Both the position numbers and the translations under genes were made by a program. Shown here one piece after another: positions 1 through 8,186 of a DNA stretch of 38,317 bases (its first letter is position 1; the number at the start of each line of letters is the position of its first letter). The DNA lies in contig JAPLEO010000057.1 in assembly GCA_026391125.1 (NCBI GenBank), positions 1 through 38,317 of the forward strand, given 5' to 3'. The notes under the pieces are model-generated. The model was not told where the DNA came from. It was given only the letters and a program-made list of their open reading frames with translations, and made no database searches. The stretch is from Bacteroidota bacterium (GTDB lineage Bacteria; Bacteroidota; Bacteroidia; Chitinophagales; Chitinophagaceae).

Positions 1-69
1 CGGATTGGATTCGAACCAATGGCCCCAAACTTAGAAGGTTTGTGCTCTATCCAGCTGAGCTACCGAACC
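1..69 (-). tRNA. tRNA-Arg(TCT), 3' end cut by window edge
   Basis: Read on the minus strand the sequence folds as a tRNA. The acceptor 5' strand is GGTTCGG and the D-arm begins TAGCTCAGC. The anticodon stem CAAAC/GTTTG holds the loop CTTCTAA, giving anticodon TCT, which reads AGA (Arg). The T-arm is ATTGG-TTCGAAT-CCAAT. Only the first three bases of the 3' acceptor strand are present, so the last four acceptor bases and the discriminator lie outside the window. It is divergent from ung. Confidence 0.95.
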
Positions 70-143
70 ATTTAGGTAATAAATTACCTGAAGGGCTGCG
101 AAAATAAATTTTAATTAGTTTGCAGCCAAAATCAATTACAAAA

Positions 144-821
144 ATGCAGGTAAAAATTGAAGAAAGTTGGAAAATACGTCTGAAAGAGGAGTTTGAGAAG
201 CCTTATTTTCTTCAATTGATCGAACACTTGAAGGCAGAAAAAGCTCTAAACAAGCAAATTTACCCAGCTGGGACGAATATTTTCAATGCTTTTGATAGCA
301 CTCCATTCGATCAAGTAAAATTGGTGATCCTTGGTCAAGACCCCTACCATGGTCATGGTCAAGCTCATGGATTAAGCTTTTCTGTACAAGATGGGGTTGC
401 CATTCCAAGATCTCTTCAAAATATTTTTAAAGAGTTGCAAGCAGATATTGGCCTCCCAATTCCTACATCTGGCAATCTAACCGTCTGGGCAGAAAGAGGT
501 GTATTATTATTAAATGCAAGTCTTACGGTTAGGGCTAACGAACCTGCTAGCCATGCTCAATTGGGCTGGCTTACCTTTACAGATCAAGTAATCAGAACTT
601 TATCTGCAGAAAAAAAGGGACTTGTTTTTTTACTATGGGGGAAATTTGCTCAAGAAAAGCAGATCCTTATTGATGATAGTAAGCATTTAATTTTAAAAGC
701 AGCCCATCCCTCACCTTTTAGTGCGGAAAAAGGCTTTTTTGGATGCAAGCATTTTAGTAAAGCAAATGAGTATCTAGTTAGAAAAGGATATGATCCGATC
801 GATTGGAAACTTTCATCATAA
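144..821 (+). CDS. ung: Uracil-DNA glycosylase
   Basis: Family 1 uracil-DNA glycosylase, which removes uracil from DNA to start base-excision repair. The water-activating motif GQDPYH is present with its catalytic Asp, and the second active-site motif appears as HPSPFSA near the C-terminus. The ATG at 144 gives 225 residues, close to the usual length of about 225-230; an in-frame TTG at 120 would add eight residues and is less likely. plsC follows 46 bp downstream on the same strand, so the two may be co-transcribed. The family assignment is firm. Confidence 0.96.
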   Translation: MQVKIEESWKIRLKEEFEKPYFLQLIEHLKAEKALNKQIYPAGTNIFNAFDSTPFDQVKLVILGQDPYHGHGQAHGLSFSVQDGVAIPRSLQNIFKELQADIGLPIPTSGNLTVWAERGVLLLNASLTVRANEPASHAQLGWLTFTDQVIRTLSAEKKGLVFLLWGKFAQEKQILIDDSKHLILKAAHPSPFSAEKGFFGCKHFSKANEYLVRKGYDPIDWKLSS

Positions 822-867
822 ATATTTTCAAAGAAAATTAAGATATTGCACCACTTATAAAGTAAAG

Positions 868-1623
868 ATGAAATCAAGATCAGCAAAGCCAGGAATACTT
901 TTACAAATATTTGCCAGAATCTGGGCATTCTGGGGACTGATCAGTTTTGCCGGAACTTTTTTAATCATATTAATTCCATCACTGCTAACGAAGCTGATCA
1001 AAGACCCCAAGGGCATGTGGTGGTTCATTTTAATTGCAAAAGGTTGGCAATGGACTTGGTTGAATTTAGTTGGCTGCCCGGTTACAGTAAAAGGTAAAGA
1101 ACACTTCGAAAAAGGAAAGACCTATGTCATTACTTGCAATCATAATGCAATGCTTGATGTTCCATTATCGGCACCTTTTATACCCGGACCAAATCAAACG
1201 ATTGCAAAAAAAGAATTTACAAAAGTTCCATTATTCGGATTTTATTATGCACGAGGCTCGGTATTAGTAGATCGTAATAGTGATGCCAGTAGAAGAAAAA
1301 GTTTTGAAGATATGAAAGCCGCACTGAAAAAGGGTTTCCACATGTGCATCTTTCCTGAAGGAACAAGAAATAAAAGTGCTGACCCTTTAAAGCAATTTTA
1401 TGATGGTGCATTTAAATTAGCAGTTGATACAAAAACCGCGATCATTCCAGCCATATTATTACACACAAAAAAAGCTTTGCCTTCTAATAAAATTTTTTGG
1501 CTTGTTCCACATCCCGTTGAAATTCATTTTCTAGCGCCAATTGAAGTGGATGGACTAACATCAAAAGAATTAAAAGAAAAAGTGTTCCAAATCATGAAGG
1601 ATTACTACGTAGCAAATGAGTAA
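868..1623 (+). CDS. plsC: 1-acyl-sn-glycerol-3-phosphate acyltransferase (PlsC family)
   Basis: Membrane-bound acyltransferase of the LPLAT/PlsC family, which makes phosphatidic acid from lysophosphatidic acid during phospholipid synthesis. The catalytic H-x4-D motif is HNAMLD and the substrate-binding motif is FPEGTRNKS. A hydrophobic N-terminal segment (about residues 9-32) should anchor it in the inner membrane. I chose the ATG at 868 (251 residues). An upstream in-frame ATG at 790 lies inside ung and would add 26 polar residues unlike the family. The ornithine-lipid or other acyl-acceptor branches of the family cannot be excluded, so the exact substrate is inferred. Confidence 0.9.
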   Translation: MKSRSAKPGILLQIFARIWAFWGLISFAGTFLIILIPSLLTKLIKDPKGMWWFILIAKGWQWTWLNLVGCPVTVKGKEHFEKGKTYVITCNHNAMLDVPLSAPFIPGPNQTIAKKEFTKVPLFGFYYARGSVLVDRNSDASRRKSFEDMKAALKKGFHMCIFPEGTRNKSADPLKQFYDGAFKLAVDTKTAIIPAILLHTKKALPSNKIFWLVPHPVEIHFLAPIEVDGLTSKELKEKVFQIMKDYYVANE

Positions 1624-1664
1624 CCATTGAATTGCTTAGATCAAGGGCCCCAGTTAACACTGAG

Positions 1665-1729
1665 TTTTTTTCACTCTTCACTCTTCATTCTTCACTCTTC
1701 ACTTATTTCTTATCTCTTCACTTATTTTA
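1665..1729 (-). repeat. Purine-rich 7-bp periodic array at the lptD stop codon
   Basis: On the minus strand, straight after (and including part of) the lptD TAA, the sequence runs in 7-bp steps: AATAAGT, GAAGAGA, TAAGAAA, TAAGTGA, AGAGTGA, AGAATGA, AGAGTGA, AGAGTGA, and then an A-run. It fills most of the 103-bp gap between the convergent plsC and lptD genes. It is the first of four such arrays in the window (others at 19719-19851, 23961-24007 and 31643-31733), all with the purine strand equal to the coding strand of the gene whose stop they abut. Confidence 0.85.
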
Positions 1730-4414
1730 GTAGTTCGAGAAAGTTCTACTACGATTAATTTTCAGGTCTCTAAGAATACCTGATTTTGGATTTACGGTAA
1801 TATTAAAAGAACGGTACAAGCCAATAGGCGTAAGATTGATAGCCAATTGCCAGCAATGCATTTCACGCGTAATGAACATACTCAGCTGTTGCAATTTCCC
1901 AACATTAAAATCGAAATATCCAGTACCCCCCATTTTCCATTTTGGCGTTAAGGTAAAGTCGCCATTGAAATTCATAGAAGAATAAATCAAGCTTTCCCAT
2001 GCACTATAATCGGCCTTTAGTGTTCTTGTATAGTTTAATGAATAAGAAAAACTAAGCGACCAAGGAACATTGAAATCAGTGAATTCTGCAGGATTTGATT
2101 TTGCAAATTGCAATTGTCTTTGCTGCTCATCAGGCGTCATGAAAGGATCTATAGGCAATTCCTTTTTTTCTTTACCCGCTTTCTCATCTTTTGTTTTACT
2201 CTTAAATGATGTTGAGATTGCTAGGTTGGCACTAGTTATTCTACCAAATTTAAAATGCGCAGGGTCAAATAATAATTCGTTTTGACGATAGCCCTTATTG
2301 TCAACTTTATAAGGATCTAAACTTGCAGATGCCGTAATATTTACTTTTTCAAAAAGTGTACTTCGAGCATAAAGACTGAAGTTACCTAGTGCAAAACTAT
2401 CGGCCATAAAGTTGTAATTCGATGAGAACCCAAACCCATCAATCAATTTCACTTTCTTTGTAGCAACACCTGTAGAATCAGACTTATCACGAACTTTCAT
2501 CTCTAATAAGTTGTCTACACCAAAGCCCATTCCTCCAAATTTTCCTTCTGAAAATGATCCCAAAATGCCCCCATCGAATTGCGAAAACCTTACCCTGTTT
2601 TTTGCTGTATCAACCTGTGTAGAATAATAATATCTCCCAGCCATATCGGGCTTGTAGTTCACAGAAAGACTTGGTCTAATTTCATGCCTGATGGCCTTAA
2701 TACTATTCGATTTTTTAAATTTATAGGTACCGAAAATTCTAGTATTCATACCAATTCCAAAACTCATTTGACGGGCAGTATAAAATCCTTTTTGAATGGT
2801 TGTATCTACTTTCTGCTTTGCATCATTCCAACTCTTAAAATTGCGTTGTCCATACCACCTTTCTTCATATGAAATGGATGGCGAAACAGTAACTGGTCCG
2901 AGTGAAGGCAATGATAATGTAATGGGAATATTGTGTTGTGCTCCCCATTGCATCGTATCTATCATTCTTTTAAAATTGAATGTTGAATCATAGAACGAGA
3001 ATTGGTTTTGCAAATTTCCTGTATAGCCTAAGCCCAGTTTCTCATACCATTTGGGGCTGCCAATACTTTCTTTTTTCTGGAAAGGGTAAAAAGTGATCAC
3101 ACTAAAATTGGCCGTTGGTAAATTCATATTCACCAAGCCAGAATTACTGTTCTGGTTATGATTGGCATTTAATGATAGATTATATTTTCCTCGCCAGTCT
3201 TTACTATAATTAATGGATGAACTTAACTGGTTATTATAATTCTGATACGGGTTATTGAGCAAGGTTTTATTGAACTTGGTACTTCCGAAATTGACACTTG
3301 CTCCAAAACTAGTTCCGGGTCTTGCTCGCTGATCACTACTATGACTCCAGTTGATCATGTACGATTTTGAAACATTGAACTCGTCCAGACTGTAACTTGA
3401 TTTATTTAAGATTTTGCTATTTTGAAAAGTAACATTTAGGTTTCCTGTATACCGATACCGGCGAATATATTTCGAGTTCAAATTCACCAACCATCCCCCA
3501 TAAGAATAAAGGTTAGCCCTTGTTGTAAAATCTAAATTGTCGTTAATCACTTTATAGTAACCAAAGTTTTCAAGACCTACCCCAAAATCCTCACTTGTAA
3601 TAAATGATGGGGGCAAAATTCCAGAGTGTCTACCCCTACTTAAAGGATAGATCCCAAATGGTATACCAACAGGCATGGGAACCCCTTCAAATTCTGGGAA
3701 AGCGGGACCAGAAACGCCGATCTTGTTATTGATGATTTTCATCTTTGCGGTCCTGAATGCAAAATGCGGTGTATCTAAATTACAGGTGGTAAATCTGGCC
3801 CTACGAGCAAATGCTTCATCAGCGCTGATCTTTTTGAGTTTTTCTGCATTTACATAGATCTCCCCCTCTTGCAAAAAGGTATTCTGAATATATGCTTTAC
3901 CCGATTTGGTATTAAATGCAATGGTATCGCTAATGGTTTTTGTTTCTCCCTGATCAAAATGGGGTTTATTCAGTGGATTATTGGCGGTGTCGATGCCACC
4001 AAAGGCCTTTATTTCTTGACTTTGCTGATCGTATTTAATGGTAGCAGCATCCAATTTCATGTCTTTATAATCCATCCTCGCCTTACCATAGAGATAAAAC
4101 TGCCTTGTAGGAATGATCAGAACCCCTGAATCATCGCCACTATATTTAATTGGTGCATCAATAGAATCTTTAGAAATATGTAAAGTATCAATGTGAGGGA
4201 TACTATCCTGAAAAGTGGTGTCACCAGTTTCTTTATCTACTGTATATTTTGTAGCTTGTTTCGTTGGAACGGTGTCAATTCTTTGATTTTCAATGGAAAA
4301 TACTAGCCGAAAGGGAGCTTTGGCTGCGCTTGAATGAATTGTTAATATCAGTAAATAACCCGCCACAACAATAGCAAGGAGGGTTTTTACGTTAAATTTG
4401 CACAGTTTGCTCAT
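1727..4414 (-). CDS. lptD: LptD-like LPS-assembly outer-membrane protein
   Basis: Large outer-membrane protein of the LptD (OstA/Imp) superfamily, which in Gram-negative bacteria inserts lipopolysaccharide into the outer leaflet. Counting from the ATG at 4414 (895 residues), a signal peptide spans about 1-33 and an OstA-like beta-jellyroll about 95-215. The conserved LptD segment follows at about 235-271 (GIPFGIYPLSRGRHSGILPPS). The rest is a long run of alternating aromatic and polar strands typical of a beta-barrel. A longer frame reaching 4573 runs through the divergent promoter region and into the amidase gene and is rejected. A TAnnTTTGC element just upstream of 4414 supports this start. 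It diverges from an amidase/MlaD/OstA operon, so the region is an envelope-biogenesis locus. Confidence 0.88.
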   Translation of the reverse strand: MSKLCKFNVKTLLAIVVAGYLLILTIHSSAAKAPFRLVFSIENQRIDTVPTKQATKYTVDKETGDTTFQDSIPHIDTLHISKDSIDAPIKYSGDDSGVLIIPTRQFYLYGKARMDYKDMKLDAATIKYDQQSQEIKAFGGIDTANNPLNKPHFDQGETKTISDTIAFNTKSGKAYIQNTFLQEGEIYVNAEKLKKISADEAFARRARFTTCNLDTPHFAFRTAKMKIINNKIGVSGPAFPEFEGVPMPVGIPFGIYPLSRGRHSGILPPSFITSEDFGVGLENFGYYKVINDNLDFTTRANLYSYGGWLVNLNSKYIRRYRYTGNLNVTFQNSKILNKSSYSLDEFNVSKSYMINWSHSSDQRARPGTSFGASVNFGSTKFNKTLLNNPYQNYNNQLSSSINYSKDWRGKYNLSLNANHNQNSNSGLVNMNLPTANFSVITFYPFQKKESIGSPKWYEKLGLGYTGNLQNQFSFYDSTFNFKRMIDTMQWGAQHNIPITLSLPSLGPVTVSPSISYEERWYGQRNFKSWNDAKQKVDTTIQKGFYTARQMSFGIGMNTRIFGTYKFKKSNSIKAIRHEIRPSLSVNYKPDMAGRYYYSTQVDTAKNRVRFSQFDGGILGSFSEGKFGGMGFGVDNLLEMKVRDKSDSTGVATKKVKLIDGFGFSSNYNFMADSFALGNFSLYARSTLFEKVNITASASLDPYKVDNKGYRQNELLFDPAHFKFGRITSANLAISTSFKSKTKDEKAGKEKKELPIDPFMTPDEQQRQLQFAKSNPAEFTDFNVPWSLSFSYSLNYTRTLKADYSAWESLIYSSMNFNGDFTLTPKWKMGGTGYFDFNVGKLQQLSMFITREMHCWQLAINLTPIGLYRSFNITVNPKSGILRDLKINRSRTFSNY

Positions 4415-4424
4415 AGTAATCAAG

Positions 4425-4433
4425 GCAAAAATA
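4425..4433 (-). promoter_or_regulatory. Bacteroidota -7 promoter element of lptD
   Basis: On the minus strand the sequence is TATTTTTGC, a full match to TAnnTTTGC. If transcription begins about four bases past the TTTG, the lptD leader would be only about 8 nt. No clear TTG -33 box was found. Confidence 0.55.
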
Positions 4434-4485
4434 AGGCCTTCGAGGTGTAAAATGGTAAGTGTGAAAAATCCTTTAACGAATTGAT

Positions 4486-5418
4486 ATGATGCGGAGATAT
4501 TTTGTTGTGTTTGTTTTGTTAAGTTTTTGCGTGTTAATAGGCATGTCATTTGTGCAAGACAAAGTCCAATCAACCCAAAAACAAGTACTTAAGAAAATTG
4601 TGATCGACGCTGGTCATGGTGGCGCGGATGGTGGTGCCCGTGGAAGTTTTTCGAATGAAAAAGATATTGCACTTGGTGTTTCTCTAAAATTGGAGCAAAT
4701 GTTGCACGATGAAATGCCAGAGGTTGAAATTGTAATGACTAGAAGAACCGACGTTTTTAACTCAGTGATCCAAAAAGCCAATATCGCCAATCAGGCAAGA
4801 GGCGATCTCTTTGTATGCATCCACGTTAACGATGCATCTCCAACGCGTCATAGTGAAGTAACCGGGCATCATACTGAGACTTATTATACAGGCAAAGGGA
4901 AAAAGAGGAAAAAACGTACAAAAACTGTTACCGACTATAATCATTGGACAACTCCTAGTCCTGCAAAAGGAACTGAGACATATATATATGGAGTTGGTAA
5001 GACCAATGCAAAGAAAGAAGCGCTGAGCGAAAACATGGATCTTTATATGGATAGCGTGTCTGCAAAGGAACTCAAGGATTTCGATCCGAACGACCCCACT
5101 AAAATGATGATCTCAACTATCAAAACACAACAATATTTTCAACGTAGCGCAAACCTTGCTTTGACCATTGAGGATGAATTCCAAAAAGTTGGAAGGATCA
5201 GTCGCCAAGCACAACAAAGACAAAAAGGTATTTGGGTTCTGCAAGCCGTAGCCATGCCATCTGTTTTGATTGAAACTGGCTTTATCTCTAACCCCGACGA
5301 AGAAACCTACCTCAATAGTGAAGATGGACAACGTGAAATTTGTGAGGTCATCATCCGTTCATTAAAAAGGTATAAATATTCGCTTGAAAAGCAGATTTCC
5401 GTTGGTGGCAGCAAATAA
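4486..5418 (+). CDS. N-acetylmuramoyl-L-alanine amidase (Amidase_3)
   Basis: Zinc amidase of the AmiA/B/C type, cutting the bond between MurNAc and L-Ala in peptidoglycan during cell separation. An N-terminal hydrophobic segment (about 4-22) is a signal peptide or anchor. Zinc ligands are H44 (DAGHGG), E58 (NEKD) and H113 (CIHVNDA), and the catalytic Glu is E263 (LIETGF). Between residues about 118 and 215 there is a roughly 95-residue insertion with a strongly basic patch (KGKKRKKRTK), where regulatory inserts sit in related amidases. There is no AMIN or SPOR domain. Two ATG codons (4486 and 4489) are possible starts. It is first of three plus-strand genes (amidase, MlaD-like, OstA-like). 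Confidence 0.93.
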   Translation: MMRRYFVVFVLLSFCVLIGMSFVQDKVQSTQKQVLKKIVIDAGHGGADGGARGSFSNEKDIALGVSLKLEQMLHDEMPEVEIVMTRRTDVFNSVIQKANIANQARGDLFVCIHVNDASPTRHSEVTGHHTETYYTGKGKKRKKRTKTVTDYNHWTTPSPAKGTETYIYGVGKTNAKKEALSENMDLYMDSVSAKELKDFDPNDPTKMMISTIKTQQYFQRSANLALTIEDEFQKVGRISRQAQQRQKGIWVLQAVAMPSVLIETGFISNPDEETYLNSEDGQREICEVIIRSLKRYKYSLEKQISVGGSK

Positions 5419-5478
5419 TTTCTTGAAAACTGTTAATTTTTAACACCTTCTTCCTGATAGCATCACAGTAAGAAACCT

Positions 5479-5486
5479 TAGTTTTG
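5479..5486 (+). promoter_or_regulatory. Bacteroidota -7 element ahead of the MlaD-like gene
   Basis: TAGTTTTG matches TAnnTTTG and ends six bases before the ATG at 5492, which predicts an essentially leaderless mRNA. It also covers the alternative GTG start at 5486, which supports the ATG at 5492. This would be a promoter internal to the amidase operon. Confidence 0.5.
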
Positions 5487-5491
5487 TGCAC

Positions 5492-6502
5492 ATGAAGATA
5501 TCAAACGAAACCAAGGTTGGGGCCTTAACTGCTATTGCCATTACCTTACTCATCCTTGGATATAATTTCATTCGCGGTAAAACACTTTTCAAAACCGGTC
5601 ATTATATTTTTGCGAAATACAAAGACACCAAACAAATCATGGTGTCTAATCCTGTTTATGTAAATGGATATCAGGTAGGCTCTGTTTTTGAAATTGAAAA
5701 CACTGATAAGAATCTCTCTAATATTTTAGTAACCATTAAACTGAAGGATTATTATATGATCCCAGACAATTCAGTTGCAGTGATCAAAGAAAGTATGTTG
5801 GGTACTCCTAATATTGATATAAAGCTGGGTAGTTCGCCAAAGGGAATGTTGACGGGAGATACTATTGCAACAGTTTCTGAACCTGGACTATTGGGTGAAG
5901 TAACAAGCAAATTGGAACCAGTTGCTGATCAATTAAAACATACCCTTCAATCTTTGGATGCCGTTTTAAAAAATATCAACGGCGTGTTTGACCCTTCTAC
6001 AAAAAACAATTTGCAATCTGTTATTGCAAATATGAATACAACCACAGCGAGTTTAATGGGTTCTTCTGCATCGATTGAAAAGATGTTAAACGAACAATCT
6101 GGAAGTATTACTCAGTCGATGAATAATGTGAATAGTTTTACAAAAAACCTTTCTGCAAATAATGAGAAGCTTTCTAACACCATGACCAATATTGAGAAAA
6201 CTAGCCAACAGTTTTCACAGGTTGACATTAAGGGAAGTGTCACACAATTCAAATCTGCCATTGAAAAATTAAATAGTGTTTTAACTAAAGTGGATTCAAA
6301 AGATGGTTCATTAGGTAAATTATTAAACGACAAAGCTTTGTACGACAACCTGAATAATTCAGTTCATAGCGCGAACATATTATTGGATGATCTAAGAGTT
6401 CATCCTAAGCGTTATGTACAATTATCTGTGTTTGGAAAAAAAGATAAGAGCGGCCCATTAATGGCTCCTATCAGTGATTCTACCAAGTTAATTCAGAAAT
6501 GA
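5492..6502 (+). CDS. MlaD/MCE-family lipid-transport substrate-binding protein
   Basis: Mammalian-cell-entry (MCE) domain protein of the MlaD/YrbC type, the periplasmic lipid-binding part of a phospholipid ABC transport system. The 336-residue protein starts with a short cytoplasmic tail and one membrane helix (about 11-27). An MCE domain follows (about 35-115, with VNGYQVGSV and the ...LGTPNIDIKLG core), then a long helical, Asn/Ser-rich C-terminal region (about 140-290) that may form a coiled-coil or tunnel. The MlaE permease and MlaF ATPase are not in this window. Its last codons overlap the next gene by four bases (ATGA), showing translational coupling. Confidence 0.88.
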   Translation: MKISNETKVGALTAIAITLLILGYNFIRGKTLFKTGHYIFAKYKDTKQIMVSNPVYVNGYQVGSVFEIENTDKNLSNILVTIKLKDYYMIPDNSVAVIKESMLGTPNIDIKLGSSPKGMLTGDTIATVSEPGLLGEVTSKLEPVADQLKHTLQSLDAVLKNINGVFDPSTKNNLQSVIANMNTTTASLMGSSASIEKMLNEQSGSITQSMNNVNSFTKNLSANNEKLSNTMTNIEKTSQQFSQVDIKGSVTQFKSAIEKLNSVLTKVDSKDGSLGKLLNDKALYDNLNNSVHSANILLDDLRVHPKRYVQLSVFGKKDKSGPLMAPISDSTKLIQK

Positions 6503-8160
6503 TTCGTTCCGTAAAATGGATAGCATTTTTGATACTGTTAATAGCAGTGTCCAATTCCTTTGCCCAAAGGAATCCTACTGATACTGTTGTGCCCGGTAAG
6601 CAAATCGATATTATTAGAGCGCTTAATTATAGAGCTGTAAAGGTTGATAGTTTAACCAATCTGATCTCTTTAGCAGGAGACAAAAGTGAGAATGTAATTG
6701 TAAAGCAAGAAAAAACTTGGATCTATGCCGATAGTATTGTTTTGAATTCGGTTCAAAACATGTTAGAAGCCTTTGGCAATGTTCATATCAACGATGCTGA
6801 TAGTGTACATACCTATGCACAATACCTAAAATACCTTGGTAAAGAAAAAAAAGCATATCTAAAAACCAAAGTAAAACTCACTGATGGTAAAGGTGTACTC
6901 ACAACTGATGACCTTGAATATGATGTGACTTTAAAAATTGGTATTTATAGGAATGGAGGTAAACTAGTTGATAAGAAGACTGTATTAACAAGTAGAGAAG
7001 GATATTATTATGGTGAAACCAAAGATGTGATTTTTAAGCAGAATGTGAAGCTGGTTGATCCTGATACTAAAGTAAATACCGATACCCTTCAATATAATAC
7101 GAGTACTAAAATTGCCACTTTTACTTGTCCGAGTACCATTTACAATGAAAGCAGAATAATCCATACCAAAGACGGTTTTTTTGACATGAAGAATAAAAGA
7201 GGAACCCTTCATCAAAGGTCACTTATTGAGGATAGTACTTACACTTTTACTGCTGATGATATGGTGTTTGATGATTCAACCGGACTAAGTGAATTTAGTG
7301 GTAATGCAGTATATAGAAGCAAAGACACTGCTGAGGGTTATGATCTTGTTGCGAATAATATCAAGACCAATAAGAAGAAATCGGCTATGCTTGCCACTCA
7401 AAAGCCTTTATTATTGATCAAGCAAGGAAGGGATTCAATTTTTGTTTCAGCAGATACCTTATACACTGCAAAGCTTTCTGAATTGCTAAAAACCAGGAAG
7501 ATCCCTAACCTAAGAGATACTGCTACTAAAAAGGCATTAAAAGATACACTAAGCGATATAGACAAAGCTAAAGCAGATAGTACGCACGATAAATTTGTGG
7601 AAGCCTTTTATCATGTAAAAATCTATTCCGATTCGCTTCAAGCTGTAGGTGATAGTTTATTTTATTCGATGCAGGATTCGGTATTCCGATTATTTAAAGA
7701 GCCGATAGCTTGGTCGAAAGACAATCAAATAAGTGGCGATACCATTTATCTATATCTACAAAATAAGAAACCAGAAAGATTATTGGTCTTTGAAAATGCG
7801 ATGGCATTAAGTAAAGCTGATAGTAGTACTAATTTCTACAATCAAATGAAAGGCAATATCATTAGGGCTGAATTTGTAGACGGACAAATTAATTTCATGC
7901 AAGCAAAAGGAAACGCAGAAAATGTGTATTACGGATTAGATGAAGCCAAACATTTTACCGGCGTTAATAAATCGGAAGCTGAAATGATTGATATTGATTT
8001 CGAGGACAATCAACCTAAGAAAATTGTTTGGAGAAATAACCTTACCGGGAATGCCTACCCTATGCGTCAAGTAAATCATGACGAGTTAAAGCTTAAGAAT
8101 TTTAAATGGCAGGATGAAAGAAGGCCCAAGAGTAAATATGATATTTTAGCGAATCAATAA
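6499..8160 (+). CDS. OstA/LptA-like periplasmic protein
   Basis: Secreted 553-residue protein with a clear signal peptide (about 1-22, ending FAQ). Repeated OstA-type beta-strand units follow, for example around 80-250 (FGNVHINDADSVHTYAQYLKYLG, GKGVLTTDDLEYD, NVKLVDPDTKVNTDTLQYN). OstA_N/LptA-like domains form the periplasmic bridge that carries lipopolysaccharide to LptD. The protein is far longer than proteobacterial LptA (about 185 residues), as is usual for Bacteroidota OstA-like proteins. It overlaps the MlaD-like gene and sits across a divergent promoter from the LptD-like gene, which supports a shared outer-membrane lipid role. The family is clear; the precise Lpt role is inferred. Confidence 0.82.
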   Translation: MIRSVKWIAFLILLIAVSNSFAQRNPTDTVVPGKQIDIIRALNYRAVKVDSLTNLISLAGDKSENVIVKQEKTWIYADSIVLNSVQNMLEAFGNVHINDADSVHTYAQYLKYLGKEKKAYLKTKVKLTDGKGVLTTDDLEYDVTLKIGIYRNGGKLVDKKTVLTSREGYYYGETKDVIFKQNVKLVDPDTKVNTDTLQYNTSTKIATFTCPSTIYNESRIIHTKDGFFDMKNKRGTLHQRSLIEDSTYTFTADDMVFDDSTGLSEFSGNAVYRSKDTAEGYDLVANNIKTNKKKSAMLATQKPLLLIKQGRDSIFVSADTLYTAKLSELLKTRKIPNLRDTATKKALKDTLSDIDKAKADSTHDKFVEAFYHVKIYSDSLQAVGDSLFYSMQDSVFRLFKEPIAWSKDNQISGDTIYLYLQNKKPERLLVFENAMALSKADSSTNFYNQMKGNIIRAEFVDGQINFMQAKGNAENVYYGLDEAKHFTGVNKSEAEMIDIDFEDNQPKKIVWRNNLTGNAYPMRQVNHDELKLKNFKWQDERRPKSKYDILANQ

Positions 8161-8186
8161 TATCGTTGATTTTGTAACTTCCCTTC

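Noticed and set aside
74..89. Small hairpin AGGTAAT-AA-ATTACCT between the tRNA and ung
   Set aside because: It is short and AT-rich, has no T-run, and lies upstream of both divergent genes, so there is no support for a terminator or named element.
650..928. Minus-strand open frame across the end of ung
   Set aside because: It is antisense to ung and plsC and shows no family features; it is a shadow frame.
4414..4573. Longer N-terminus for the LptD-like protein
   Set aside because: It would run across the divergent promoter region and into the amidase gene, and would place the signal peptide 53 residues inside the protein.
5486..5491. GTG start two codons before the MlaD-like ATG
   Set aside because: The GTG begins within the probable -7 promoter element, so it would not be in the transcript.
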